Positions 7,807 to 15,990 of a stretch of 64,000 nucleotides of DNA are shown here, one piece after another. A program made the position numbers and the translations under genes. Under the pieces are notes generated by a model. The model was not told where the DNA came from, did not search any database, and was given only the letters and a program-made list of their open reading frames with translations. Every line of letters begins with the position of its first letter. The first letter of the stretch is position 1. The stretch is from positions 62,001 through 126,000 of the forward strand of contig NZ_BCVF01000008.1 in assembly GCF_001591605.1 (NCBI RefSeq), written 5' to 3'. Origin of the DNA: Bacillus badius NBRC 15713. GTDB taxonomy: Bacteria > Bacillota > Bacilli > Bacillales > Domibacillaceae.

Positions 7807-9899
7807 TACGGCTTTAAATGAAATTTAATAAAAAAGGTAGTGCCTTTTGAGCTTGTCTGAATGTCAATCTTTGCATGATGGCGGGCAGCAATTGCATAAC
7901 ACACGCCTAATCCCAGACCGGTCCCATTGTCTTTCGTTGTGAAAAATGGGGTGCCGAGCTTTTCCAATATTTCTGGCTGAATGCCTGTTCCTTCGTCCTG
8001 GACAGTCATAACGACGCAATCATCGCCTTCTTTGTACGTTCGAATCGTAAGGACCTGTCCCTCATTCATCGCCTCTAAACCGTTTCGGTATAAATTGATT
8101 AGCAGCTGGCGGATCTCATTGCGGTTTAAAAACAGCTTCGGAATATCTGCCGTGTCCACTTCAACAATTTTATTTTGGCTGAAGGCGTCAATTTTGATTA
8201 AAGGCGTGATGCCATGAATAATGGCGTTCAAGTCAAGCAGCTCCAAGTCAGATGTTCTTGTATTTCCCATTGAAAGAAATTCTGTAATGATGGAATTGGC
8301 CCGATCAAGCTCTTCGATCATTAATTTAAAATAATGATGGTAGTCCTCGAACCTGGACTCTTTTTGCAGCAGCTGTAAAAATCCGCGCACCGTTGTCATT
8401 GGATTTCTGATTTCATGGCTGATCCCGGCAGCCATTTGCCCGATTAAATCAAGGCTGGATAGCCGCTTGATTTCCTGCTCGTATTTCTTTTTCTCTGTTA
8501 TATTTTTAAATAGGCAGCAAACACCGCCGTCACACGGATAAGCGACGATCTCATGCCATTGATCTTCGTACACGGAATGCATTTCAAACTGCACCGATAG
8601 CCCCTCTTCCAGCACCCGATGAAGTTCTTTGTACATAACCGTGCCAATGCTTTCTGGATATACAGCCCAGATACTCTTGCCTAACACATCATTTACGGTT
8701 TTATTTTTTGGCAAAAATTGATGCTTATTGACGTAAGTAAATACGAAGTTTTCGTCTAAGGCAAAAAAACCATCTTTAATGCCTTCAATAATGCTTGTGA
8801 CTTTTTCATTAACAGCAGCCAATTCCTTTGTGCGCTCTTCCACAAGGCTTTCAAGCTGATCAGTATATTGCAGGTTTGAAAAGGCCGGAGCCGTAGCGTC
8901 AACAATGGATTGTGCCAGCTGAACTTGGGAAGTACAGTCATGAAGCTCGTTTTTCTTAGCATTCACCACTGCAATGACCCCCAGCACTTCTCCCATGGAT
9001 ACAAATGGAATAATTAACAAATTTTTAATATTAAAATGGTCAACATAGTTGCTTATCGCTCGATCTGCTTGAACATCAGGGATGAAGGTAATGGTTTTGG
9101 TTTGAATGACTTTTTCTATAATTGCTTGATATGGAGGGTCTGCTTGAATCTTCTCATGAGTAGTGTCCCACCCCGTTCTAGCCTCGTCGCTGTCTTTGCT
9201 CAGTACCGTCGACCTGATTTTCTGCTTATCGCATGGATCAAGCAGATAAACAGCTATATTATCGCTTCGCAACACTCGCCCTAGATAGAAAAAGCACTTA
9301 TCAAGGCTTTCTTGCACAGAGGAACACCTCGAAAGCTCACTCGTAATATCGAGCAGCAGCTGCTTTTCAACGATTAAATGATCCTTCTGCAATAAATGGT
9401 TGGCATTCTGAATAGCAATGGCTGCCATATTCACATAAGCTTCTACGCGTCGAATATCGGACTCCTTCAGCTTCATCGGCCGGTCGTAATCGAATAAAAA
9501 TACAAGGCCGAACAGCTCCTCCTCAAAGGAAATCGGCAAAGCTAATAGAGACCTGACTTTGAAAGCATCCACCGGCTGCCGATCCGGCCGGTGATCCTTT
9601 GACGTGTCCGCAATATAAATAGTTTGTTTCATTTCAATGACTTCTTTGGCCAGCAAATCTTTTGCTGGATCAATCACCTGCGTGTCGATGGAAACACCAT
9701 TAATCAAATCTGGTTTCCCGGCAAAGCCCTTGAATGTTCCATCTTCTTGAGGCAAGAAGATGCCGACAGCGTTGCACTGAACAATCTCCTCTGATATCGC
9801 CCGTACGACATGCTGGAGCATGGTACGTAATTCTGATTTCTTTTTGATAATCTCTGTAATCTGCGCCAGCCGAGAGTATCTTGTTTGTTCCCTTACCAT
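7806..9899 (-). CDS. Orphan sensor histidine kinase (GAF-GAF-PAS-HisKA-HATPase)
   Basis: Soluble multidomain histidine kinase of about 697 residues with no membrane helix. Numbering from this start, two GAF domains occupy about 25-165 and 185-340, a PAS domain about 365-470, the HisKA helix carries the phospho-acceptor His495 in AAGISHEIRNPMTTVRGF, and the ATPase domain has the N box (LINLYRNGLEAMNEG), DEGTGI and TGLGLGVCYAI. A TTG at 9914 opens the same frame, but the ATG at 9899 has GGAG eight bases upstream and is preferred. No response regulator is adjacent. The layout recalls sporulation-phosphorelay kinases that act on Spo0F from a distance, but that role is inference. Confidence 0.88.
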   Translation of the reverse strand: MVREQTRYSRLAQITEIIKKKSELRTMLQHVVRAISEEIVQCNAVGIFLPQEDGTFKGFAGKPDLINGVSIDTQVIDPAKDLLAKEVIEMKQTIYIADTSKDHRPDRQPVDAFKVRSLLALPISFEEELFGLVFLFDYDRPMKLKESDIRRVEAYVNMAAIAIQNANHLLQKDHLIVEKQLLLDITSELSRCSSVQESLDKCFFYLGRVLRSDNIAVYLLDPCDKQKIRSTVLSKDSDEARTGWDTTHEKIQADPPYQAIIEKVIQTKTITFIPDVQADRAISNYVDHFNIKNLLIIPFVSMGEVLGVIAVVNAKKNELHDCTSQVQLAQSIVDATAPAFSNLQYTDQLESLVEERTKELAAVNEKVTSIIEGIKDGFFALDENFVFTYVNKHQFLPKNKTVNDVLGKSIWAVYPESIGTVMYKELHRVLEEGLSVQFEMHSVYEDQWHEIVAYPCDGGVCCLFKNITEKKKYEQEIKRLSSLDLIGQMAAGISHEIRNPMTTVRGFLQLLQKESRFEDYHHYFKLMIEELDRANSIITEFLSMGNTRTSDLELLDLNAIIHGITPLIKIDAFSQNKIVEVDTADIPKLFLNRNEIRQLLINLYRNGLEAMNEGQVLTIRTYKEGDDCVVMTVQDEGTGIQPEILEKLGTPFFTTKDNGTGLGLGVCYAIAARHHAKIDIQTSSKGTTFFIKFHLKP

Positions 9900-10163
9900 T
9901 CGCTCGGTCTCCAATCATAGAGAAATTAAAATAAACTTCTTAGCACAACCAAAGGCTAAATCGTTAATTTTTACCTGATTTCTAGTAGTATTATCTCTTA
10001 TTGTACATAGATTGCCTTAAATTTGATACAGGGAATCAAGAAAATTGCCGCTAACTGTGAAAATAGAAAGGCTCTATTGAATGAGGGGAAAAGCTGATCT
10101 GAAGAGAATAGAATATGGATGAAATTCCCGCTAGCGACTTTTTCCTTTAAAGAAACGGGAAAG
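9900..10163. other. Intergenic region, no gene seen
   Basis: About 260 bases before the kinase start and before the hairpin element. AT-rich with no ORF of note; presumably holds the leftward kinase promoter, which I could not place with confidence. Confidence 0.5.
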
Positions 10164-10208
10164 GGCCTGTCCCAAAAGTTCATGAAAAATGATTTTTGGG
10201 GACAGGCC
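10164..10208. terminator. Terminator-like hairpin with conserved loop, copy 1
   Basis: Near-perfect stem GGCCTGTCCCAAAA / TTTTGGGGACAGGCC with a loop containing CATGA. The same architecture recurs at 29300-29341 after purA. On the minus strand it lies 85 bases after the selO stop and probably ends that transcript; on the plus strand it is followed by ATTTTCTTTTCTT. Confidence 0.7.
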
Positions 10209-10231
10209 ATTTTCTTTTCTTAAAAATAAGC

Positions 10232-10283
10232 TGATTTCCATTCCGGCGGGCACGGCTTTAGCCGCTTCCCTCGCTGCGCTCAG
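10232..10283 (-). repeat. Truncated copy of a dispersed Bacillaceae-type repeat
   Basis: The reverse complement ends in CCGGAATGGAAATCA and the plus strand includes GCGGGCACGGCTTTAGCCGC, features shared with the repeats at 36117-36157 and 36273-36343. It lies directly after the selO stop codon. I recognise this style of sequence from other Bacillaceae intergenic regions, but family membership needs a search. Confidence 0.5.
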
Positions 10284-10292
10284 CCCTCTATA

Positions 10293-11756
10293 TCAGGTGC
10301 CGCAAAATGTCCGGTATGGACGGCCAGACGGAGCTGGCGGCACCGCGTATGCCCCTTGCATAGAGGTATACGCATAAGGATCCGAAAGTGCCTCTAACAG
10401 CTTTTTCATTACACTGTCATCTCCTTGCTCGGCCGCTGCCAGGGCGGCTTCCACCTGATGATTCCGCGGAATAATAGCCGGGTTGCTGTTTCGCATCAGC
10501 TCATTCGAATCCGCCTTTGATTCAGGCTGTCTATCACGTCTTGCCTGCCAGCGCTTTTGCCATTCAGCAAACGCTGGGGATTGAAACAGTACCATCTCGT
10601 CAAGCGTGCCAAGCGTTAATGCCCGAAATGTATTGGTATAATCCGCTTGATGCTCTTGCATCATGTCCAGCAAGTCCTTCACAAGGGATTCATCCTCGGA
10701 TTCTTCATGGAACATTCCCAATTTTGCTCTCATCCCTGCAAGCCAGCAGGCGTGATATAACTCGGCAAAGCGGGAAAGCTCGTTTTGAGCCAGTTCAATA
10801 GCCTGCTCCTCTTCCTCATGCAGCAGCGGCAATAGCGCCTCAGCAAGCCGCGCTAAATTCCATCCGCCAATATACGGCTGGTTTCCATAAGCATAGCGTC
10901 CTTGCACATCGATAGAACTGAACACCGTAGCCGGATCATACGCATCCATAAAAGCACAAGGGCCGTAATCAATCGTTTCTCCGCTAATCGTCATGTTGTC
11001 GGTGTTCATCACCCCATGGATAAAGCCCACCAGCTGCCATTTGGCAATAAGCGCAGCTTGGCGCTTGATCACCTCTTGAAGGAGAGCCAAATACTCCTCT
11101 CCATCTGCTTGTATGTCCGGAAAGTGACGCTTCCGGGCATAATCAGCAAGTAGTTTCAGATGTTCCGCCGTGCCCCAGGTGGCGGCGTATTGAAAAGTGC
11201 CGACGCGCAGGTGACTGGCTGCCACGCGCGTTAAAATAGCGCCCGGCAATTCTGTTTCGCGAATGACCGGCTCGCCGGTTGTTACTACCGCCAGGCTGCG
11301 TGTAGTAGGAATGCGCAGTCCATGCATCGCCTCGCTAATAATGTATTCGCGAAGCATCGGCCCAAGTGCCGCCCGACCATCTCCCCCGCGGGAATAAGGC
11401 GTTCGTCCTGCTCCTTTCAGCTGAATATCCATCCGGCTTCCCGCAGGAGTGATTTGTTCGCCCAACAGTACAGCCCGGCCGTCTCCCAGCATTGTAAAAT
11501 GTCCGAACTGATGCCCAGCATAGGCCTGGGCAAGAGGCGAAGCGCCGTCAGGGATGCAGTTTCCGGCAAATACGGCTGCCCCTTCCTTGCTGCGCAGCTC
11601 CTGTATCTCCAACCCTAAATCCGCTGCCAGCTGGTCATTGAACATAACAAGCTCCGGTGAGGAAACAGGAGCCGGTTCAACCTTTGAAAAAAATTCTTTC
11701 GGCAGGCGGGCATAGCTGTTATCTAAATTCCATCCGGTTTCTTTCCCTTTTGTCAT
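10293..11756 (-). CDS. selO: SelO/YdiU family protein adenylyltransferase
   Basis: Pseudokinase-fold enzyme that transfers AMP from ATP onto protein Ser/Thr/Tyr residues (established for the SelO family). It has 487 residues, normal length. Seen: [38 protein letters not shown] (ATP-binding core), the catalytic segment [25 protein letters not shown], and [19 protein letters not shown]. The C-terminus ends in the TFCGT seen in bacterial members, with Cys where mitochondrial SelO has selenocysteine. The ATG at 11756 follows GAAAGGAG. The gene is monocistronic and followed by a repeat and hairpin. Older annotations call this family UPF0061. Confidence 0.93.
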   Translation of the reverse strand: MTKGKETGWNLDNSYARLPKEFFSKVEPAPVSSPELVMFNDQLAADLGLEIQELRSKEGAAVFAGNCIPDGASPLAQAYAGHQFGHFTMLGDGRAVLLGEQITPAGSRMDIQLKGAGRTPYSRGGDGRAALGPMLREYIISEAMHGLRIPTTRSLAVVTTGEPVIRETELPGAILTRVAASHLRVGTFQYAATWGTAEHLKLLADYARKRHFPDIQADGEEYLALLQEVIKRQAALIAKWQLVGFIHGVMNTDNMTISGETIDYGPCAFMDAYDPATVFSSIDVQGRYAYGNQPYIGGWNLARLAEALLPLLHEEEEQAIELAQNELSRFAELYHACWLAGMRAKLGMFHEESEDESLVKDLLDMMQEHQADYTNTFRALTLGTLDEMVLFQSPAFAEWQKRWQARRDRQPESKADSNELMRNSNPAIIPRNHQVEAALAAAEQGDDSVMKKLLEALSDPYAYTSMQGAYAVPPAPSGRPYRTFCGT

Positions 11757-11842
11757 GGCTTCTCCTTTCTATTCCATTTCATTAAACCATCCTATTGCTT
11801 TCACTTCTTGCTTAATGTCTGCTTCTTCCAATCAATTATACC

Positions 11843-11856
11843 CTTTCCCGGGACAG
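11843..11856. promoter_or_regulatory. Possible Noc-binding-site-like sequence
   Basis: CTTTCCCGGGACAG matches 11 of 14 positions of the Noc consensus ATTTCCCGGGAAAT, including the CCCGGG core. Noc is encoded in this window. A single imperfect match is weak evidence. Confidence 0.2.
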
Positions 11857-11904
11857 ATGACGCCCTTAAAACCCTCTCTGTCCCGTAAATTTCACCTTGA
11901 TAAA

Positions 11905-11922
11905 TATCTCGAATTCGAAATA
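11905..11922. promoter_or_regulatory. MhqR-like operator 1
   Basis: TATCTCGAATTCGAAATA is a near-perfect dyad and matches the B. subtilis MhqR box as I recall it (TATCTCGAATTCGAGATA), with one changed base. It lies just upstream of a candidate -35 and before mhqP-mhqO, the genes such a box controls in B. subtilis. Confidence 0.75.
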
Positions 11923-11928
11923 AAAAGG

Positions 11929-11957
11929 TTGCATTTTATTCAGTTGAGTATTAAACT
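11929..11957 (+). promoter_or_regulatory. Candidate promoter for mhqP-mhqO
   Basis: TTGCAT (11929-11934), a 17-base spacer and TAAACT (11952-11957), placed between two MhqR-like operators. The implied leader is about 120 bases. Confidence 0.4.
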
Positions 11958-12028
11958 GATGATAGAGAATTTGAAAAGAGGCGGCTGTTCCATCCTTTCA
12001 TCAAGCAGAGCAGCCTTTCTTGGTCATT

Positions 12029-12046
12029 TATCTCAAATTAGAGAAT
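12029..12046. promoter_or_regulatory. MhqR-like operator 2
   Basis: TATCTCAAATTAGAGAAT keeps the TCTC-N6-GAGA frame of the MhqR box and lies 40 bases before the mhqP start, inside the probable leader. Confidence 0.55.
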
Positions 12047-12085
12047 TACGAATTAATCACATTAACATAAAGGAGTGCAATCATA

Positions 12086-12439
12086 ATGACTGTTCTATCC
12101 ATTGTTTTGCAAGTCGTGCTGGGAATAGGCTTTCTTCTGTTCGGTTATCAAAAATTCACATCAGAAGCCATGAAGAAAGGATTTGAATACTTCGGATACA
12201 GTGATCGTTTCCGGATATTTACCGGGTTGTTCGAAATACTATCTGCTGTCGTTCTCATAGCCGGTATTTGGCTGCCGCCTCTCGCAGTAACAGGCGGCCT
12301 AATGATCGCAGCCACCATGACAGGTGCGGGCTTTACCCATCTAAAAATGAAGGATCCAGTTAAGAACATGGCCTTGCCGCTCGTTTTGCTTGTGCTTGGC
12401 CTGGTCGTGGCAGCCGTCAATTGGACGCTGCTTGCTTAA
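12086..12439 (+). CDS. mhqP: DoxX-family membrane protein, MhqP-like
   Basis: Small integral membrane protein of 117 residues with four hydrophobic helices (about 4-22, 44-66, 70-88, 93-115) and the DoxX hallmark FLLFGYQKF near the N-terminus. In B. subtilis the DoxX protein MhqP is encoded with ring-cleavage dioxygenase MhqO and induced by quinones and catechols. Here the next gene is an MhqO-like dioxygenase 28 bases downstream, and two MhqR-like operators lie upstream, so the same role in quinone or electrophile resistance is likely. The ATG follows AAAGGAG. A larger overlapping frame starting at 11755 has no ribosome site and crosses the operators, so it is not coding. Confidence 0.85.
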   Translation: MTVLSIVLQVVLGIGFLLFGYQKFTSEAMKKGFEYFGYSDRFRIFTGLFEILSAVVLIAGIWLPPLAVTGGLMIAATMTGAGFTHLKMKDPVKNMALPLVLLVLGLVVAAVNWTLLA

Positions 12440-12467
12440 AAAAAACACTTAGAGGAGGAAACCAACC

Positions 12468-13454
12468 ATGCAATTTAAAGGAGTTCACCATGTGACAGCC
12501 ATTACTAGCAGCGCGGAAAAAAATTATGAATTTTTCACCTACACATTAGGCATGCGGCTAGTCAAAAAAACCGTCAATCAAGATGATATCCAAACCTATC
12601 ACTTATTCTTCGCCGATGATAAGGGAAATCCAGGAACAGATATGACCTTCTTTGACTTCCCCGGCATTCCAAAAGGGCGTCATGGAACAAATGAGATTTC
12701 CAAAACGTCTTTTCGCGTGCCAAGCGACGAAGCTTTAGAGTATTGGGTCAAACGCTTTGACCGTCTAGCAGTCAAACATACAGGCATTCAAGAGCAATTT
12801 GGCAAAAAAACGCTGTCCTTTGTTGATTTCGATGATCAGGCCTACCAGTTAATTTCTGATGAAAAAGATGAGGGGGTCGCCGCCGGTGTGCCGTGGCAAA
12901 AAGGGCCGATCCCTTTGGAATATGCCATTACCGGCTTAGGACCGGTATTTGTCCGCATCTCCAACTATGATTATTTTAAAGAAATGCTAGATAGAGTCCT
13001 ATTCTTTAAAGAAATCGCCCAAGAAGGCGACTTCCATTTATTCGAGGTAGGCGAAGGCGGAAATGGCGCTCAAGTGATTGTCGAGCACAATGCGGTTCTG
13101 CCACAGGCACAACAAGGCTTCGGCACCGTTCACCACGCCGCCTTCCGCGTGAATGACCGGGCTGAACTAGAAAAATGGGATGAGCATATCCAAGGATTTA
13201 GCCTGCCGACATCCGGATTCATTGACCGCTTCTTTTTTGGTTCCTTATACGTGAGGGTTGCCCCGCACATTTTGTTTGAGTTTGCGACAGATGGACCGGG
13301 CTTTATGGGCGACGAGCCTTATGAAACTCTCGGGGAGAAATTATCGCTCCCGCCATTTTTAGAGCCAAAGCGCGCGCAAATTGAACAGCTGGTCCGTCCG
13401 ATTGACACCGTCCGGAGCACAAAAGAATTCAAAAAAGAGTACAACGAGCTTTAA
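12468..13454 (+). CDS. mhqO: Ring-cleaving dioxygenase, MhqO-like (VOC superfamily)
   Basis: Extradiol-type dioxygenase of 328 residues, made of two glyoxalase/VOC halves. Metal ligands are visible: the HHVT pair at residues 6-7, HHAAF in the second half and a late Glu in HILFEFA. The family opens hydroquinone or catechol rings and protects against quinone-like electrophiles. The gene is 28 bases after mhqP, behind AGAGGAGG, and the two form an operon under MhqR-like operators. The order here is mhqP then mhqO, and the nitroreductase mhqN of the B. subtilis operon is absent from this locus. Paralogues such as YkcA/MhqA are similar, so the exact orthology is less sure than the function. Confidence 0.88.
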   Translation: MQFKGVHHVTAITSSAEKNYEFFTYTLGMRLVKKTVNQDDIQTYHLFFADDKGNPGTDMTFFDFPGIPKGRHGTNEISKTSFRVPSDEALEYWVKRFDRLAVKHTGIQEQFGKKTLSFVDFDDQAYQLISDEKDEGVAAGVPWQKGPIPLEYAITGLGPVFVRISNYDYFKEMLDRVLFFKEIAQEGDFHLFEVGEGGNGAQVIVEHNAVLPQAQQGFGTVHHAAFRVNDRAELEKWDEHIQGFSLPTSGFIDRFFFGSLYVRVAPHILFEFATDGPGFMGDEPYETLGEKLSLPPFLEPKRAQIEQLVRPIDTVRSTKEFKKEYNEL

Positions 13455-13502
13455 GCGGCTTCTTCGCTTGTAAGATTGTTTTCATCTCACTCTCTCCTTG
13501 CC

Positions 13503-13525
13503 GGCAGCCGCTTCCACAGGCTGCC
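13503..13525 (+). terminator. Weak terminator candidate after mhqO
   Basis: Stem GGCAGCC / GGCTGCC with a 9-base loop, about 50 bases after mhqO. The downstream sequence is T-rich but has no continuous T tract. Confidence 0.35.
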
Positions 13526-13665
13526 TGAATGTTTGCTTATCGCATTTTTCGTTTCCACAAACATCATTATAGAGAGCCAACCTTACACCATTTTAAATGG
13601 AACCTTATATAAACCTTAAAACTTATATATCTGTAGTTATTCGCACATTTTGCCCAGCTGAAACA

Positions 13666-13706
13666 AAAAGGAGCGGCCCAATAATCAATATTGGGCCGCT
13701 CCTTTT
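13666..13706 (-). terminator. Strong terminator hairpin
   Basis: Perfect 18-bp stem AAAAGGAGCGGCCCAATA with its complement and a 5-base loop; A and T runs at both ends allow function on either strand. It immediately follows the VOC remnant on the minus strand, and may once have ended that gene. Confidence 0.85.
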
Positions 13707-13708
13707 CC

Positions 13709-13822
13709 CGCCTGCAAATAAACTCTAAACTATTGCCGTCCAGGTCGTTAAAGTGAGGCTTGGCATGCGCCGTCATAAAGGGTTCAACCGCATCAAAGCC
13801 ACTCTATTCTCCGCTATGAGGA
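13709..13822 (-). pseudogene. C-terminal remnant of a VOC/glyoxalase gene
   Basis: The minus strand encodes SGFDAVEPFMTAHAKPHFND followed by LDGNSLEFICR. This matches the C-terminal strand of small VOC/glyoxalase proteins (typically EPF...A..KPxFxDPDGNSLEFI). An in-frame TAG lies upstream of Ser-Gly-Phe, and the N-terminal half is gone; the neighbouring nucleotidyltransferase gene ends where it should begin. The open frame from 13776 to 13567 reads through the terminator hairpin and is not a real protein. I interpret this as a decayed gene whose terminator has survived. Confidence 0.65.
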
Positions 13823-13825
13823 GTA

Positions 13826-14611
13826 TTATTGCCAAACTTCCGCTAAAACGCTTCTAAACAAATCATTCAATTTGGCCGTCGGATCCTTCGTTTCCACAGT
13901 CAATGTTTTTATATATTCTTCAAGGTGCTTCATTTCATTTTCGACAAAATCATTGATTACTTGAATGCGAGGTTGACTATCCGACTCCTCACCCAGCGAC
14001 TTGAGATGCAAAAGATAGTCAACCTTGCTTTTTAATTCACCTTCTGGCACGATAGCCGCCATTAACTCATGGAAGCTGATAGGAGGTGCTGTGTGATAGT
14101 TCTCCATCCACTTGCAAGCCAGTATAGGGCGCAGGACATAAAAATATTTTTTCACTCTTACTTCCGGGCCCTGAAGATACCCGCGATCATTAGTTTTTGC
14201 CATATTCAAATAATGGTAAAACAGAGAATGCGGATAAAAAACCTCCGATTCCAAAGACCTCATCCGATCAACCAATGAGCCTTTTTGACAGTAGATAATA
14301 TCGCTTCTCAGCCATTCCAAAAGAGACGGATTACTCTTCCTGAACAGGCGCAGCGCCTTCGTTATTTCCCAACCGCTGATATCCAACAAATCACTAATCG
14401 GCTCTTCTATTACATCTCTCTTGGCCCCCGTTCCCTGCGGGTCAATAGACAGATACCATTCCGGCCGATGAATATAAATAAACCGGACATCAAAATCACT
14501 GTCCTTCGAAGGAAATCCCCACGCCCTGCTTCCGGATTCCACCGCATATAAAATCTTAACCGCATATGTTTCTTCTATTTCTGATAATTTACTTTGAATG
14601 ATTTCCTTCAT
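13826..14611 (-). CDS. Predicted nucleotidyltransferase (PF10127-like, YcgL-type)
   Basis: Nucleotidyltransferase of the DNA polymerase beta superfamily, 261 residues. The signature GSRAWGFPSKDSDFDVRFIY (about 27-46) carries the GS motif and the DxD metal-binding pair. A later conserved block, KKYFYVLRPILACKW, is typical of the PF10127 group, which includes B. subtilis YcgL and phage-encoded relatives proposed to work in RNA repair. The natural substrate is unknown. The gene is monocistronic; the sequence upstream of the ATG at 14611 (GGCAGGGAA) provides a ribosome site. Confidence 0.82.
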   Translation of the reverse strand: MKEIIQSKLSEIEETYAVKILYAVESGSRAWGFPSKDSDFDVRFIYIHRPEWYLSIDPQGTGAKRDVIEEPISDLLDISGWEITKALRLFRKSNPSLLEWLRSDIIYCQKGSLVDRMRSLESEVFYPHSLFYHYLNMAKTNDRGYLQGPEVRVKKYFYVLRPILACKWMENYHTAPPISFHELMAAIVPEGELKSKVDYLLHLKSLGEESDSQPRIQVINDFVENEMKHLEEYIKTLTVETKDPTAKLNDLFRSVLAEVWQ

Positions 14612-14655
14612 TTCCCTGCCTCCTTGTTACGCAAATAAAACTAAGCTGATGAACA

Positions 14656-14685
14656 AACACCCTTTTGCCCATGCAAAAGGATGTT
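14656..14685. terminator. Hairpin upstream of the nucleotidyltransferase gene
   Basis: Stem AACACCCTTTTGC / GCAAAAGGATGTT with one mismatch and a 4-base loop. It could end a short leftward transcript from the gene-poor stretch. Confidence 0.45.
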
Positions 14686-14948
14686 CTATGTAAAGATTGG
14701 CCGGTGAATTAATCCTTATTTACTATTTTTACTCGGGGTGCGGTTCACCTTGCTACGTCTTATCTTAAGCTTTTTTTAAAATTTTCCAAAGAAGAATTTA
14801 TAAAAGTTTTTTCGCGCATAAATTTTAACACCTTTTGTAATAAAATAATCTCATCTATCTAGAATTCCTCCAAATACAGCTGCCTCAGCCGTTTCCTTGG
14901 AACGTAAACAATCCAACCTGAATATATGTCGTGCGAGTTTTAAAACAG

Positions 14949-14995
14949 GAAAACAACTGCCCATCGCTCCAGCTGGCAAAAGGGCAGTTGTTTTC
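14949..14995 (-). terminator. Terminator after the 36-residue basic protein gene
   Basis: Perfect 14-bp stem GAAAACAACTGCCC / GGGCAGTTGTTTTC with a 19-base loop, about 50 bases after the stop of the small leftward gene at 15047. Confidence 0.75.
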
Positions 14996-15046
14996 ATGAC
15001 AAGTAATGTACGAGCGGTGATAGGCACTTAGCTTTAACAGAATGGA

Positions 15047-15157
15047 TTAATTTCTTCCCCCGCGGGCATTGGATCTCCCTTTCTTTTTTCTTTGTTCATT
15101 TGGCTGCTTATCGGTATCATTTCTTTTTTCTTTGTGCGCATTTGAGTCTTTTACCAT
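15047..15157 (-). CDS. Small basic hydrophilic protein, 36 residues
   Basis: Small gene. The product starts MVKDSNAHKEKRNDTDKQPN and ends RSNARGGRN: 36 residues, rich in Lys, Arg, Asn and Asp, with no hydrophobic segment. A GGAGG lies eight bases before the ATG, and a 14-bp stem terminator follows about 50 bases after the stop, so it has the parts of a real monocistronic gene. The composition recalls small Bacillus spore or stress proteins, but I cannot match it to a named family. Confidence 0.5.
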   Translation of the reverse strand: MVKDSNAHKEKRNDTDKQPNEQRKKKGRSNARGGRN

Positions 15158-15441
15158 ATTTATTCCCTCCGCTATCCTTAAGAATATTATTCAGTCACAT
15201 CAAGTATTATAATAACCGAGGTCTGTTGAATTATTCGGCGGCAGGCAAACGCTTAGTTTAGCAAACCCCTGCGAATAACTCGCCGCACCTTTTATGATGA
15301 AACAGAAAAGATGACACTCAGAAAATAAATCCGTTGGGTTTGACTGTCTCTAAACGCCGGATCAGACGATGAATGGATGAACCCCAAATCCGTCTATGTG
15401 CGCCTAATCATCAGATATACCAATGACTTCAACGCATACAC

Positions 15442-15487
15442 AATAAAAGCAAGTCGATGTTTCATCAAACATCGACTTGCTTTTATT
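15442..15487. repeat. Perfect 21-bp inverted repeat, isolated hairpin
   Basis: The arms at 15442-15462 and 15467-15487 are exact complements (starting AATAAAAGCAAGTCGATG) around the loop CATC. A/T ends on both sides give a bidirectional terminator shape, but no gene of note ends here on either strand. Confidence 0.75.
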
Positions 15488-15951
15488 ATGCTAGAAAAAT
15501 GTCATTTACTTGTGAGATGGTTCACCTTGACGCATCTAAATGAGGTTCTCTGGGACAACCCACTCCCTTCTATAATAAGCTATCTTGTTCTTAATTGGAT
15601 AACCAGTGAAAGTAAAATAAGCTGAGACTTTCCATGTAAATGCAAAGCTGAGCCAGTTTCGGGGAATATAAGGGGACGTTTACCGGTTATGTAAATCAAA
15701 ATCACTAATTTTCACGTTTTTCAAGTCAATAGGAGGCATTTCTCCGTCTATTTATCAGATTGGGTGCTTAGTGTCCTTTCTGGGTAGACCTATAAATGAT
15801 ACAGGCTATTACAACAGATAACCGTGCAAAAATAGCAGAGAAACTTGATCACTTATTTTAGGAGCTTTTTGTAAATCTTCAGCCAACTCATTCCAGTTAT
15901 TCTATTTTCATTTAAAATATCTCACAAATCCTCATATTTATATAAATATAA

Positions 15952-15990
15952 TAAACCTGTTTTGAAAAAGGATGGTTCAAAACAGGTTTA
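15952..15990 (-). terminator. Terminator downstream of the DUF2515 gene
   Basis: Perfect 15-bp stem TAAACCTGTTTTGAA with its complement and a 9-base loop, followed on the minus strand by TTATTATATTTAT. It lies about 170 bases after the leftward gene ending at 16157. Confidence 0.6.

Noticed and set aside
11755-12186. 143-residue plus-strand frame before mhqP
   Set aside because: Covers the promoter and MhqR-like operators, has no ribosome site and overlaps mhqP in another frame.
13567-13776. 69-residue minus-strand frame with VOC-like start
   Set aside because: Only its first 24 residues resemble a VOC C-terminus; the rest reads through a perfect terminator hairpin. Recorded as a pseudogene fragment instead.
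15377-15625. 82-residue plus-strand frame
   Set aside because: No ribosome site, and it runs straight through the 21-bp perfect hairpin; composition is not protein-like.
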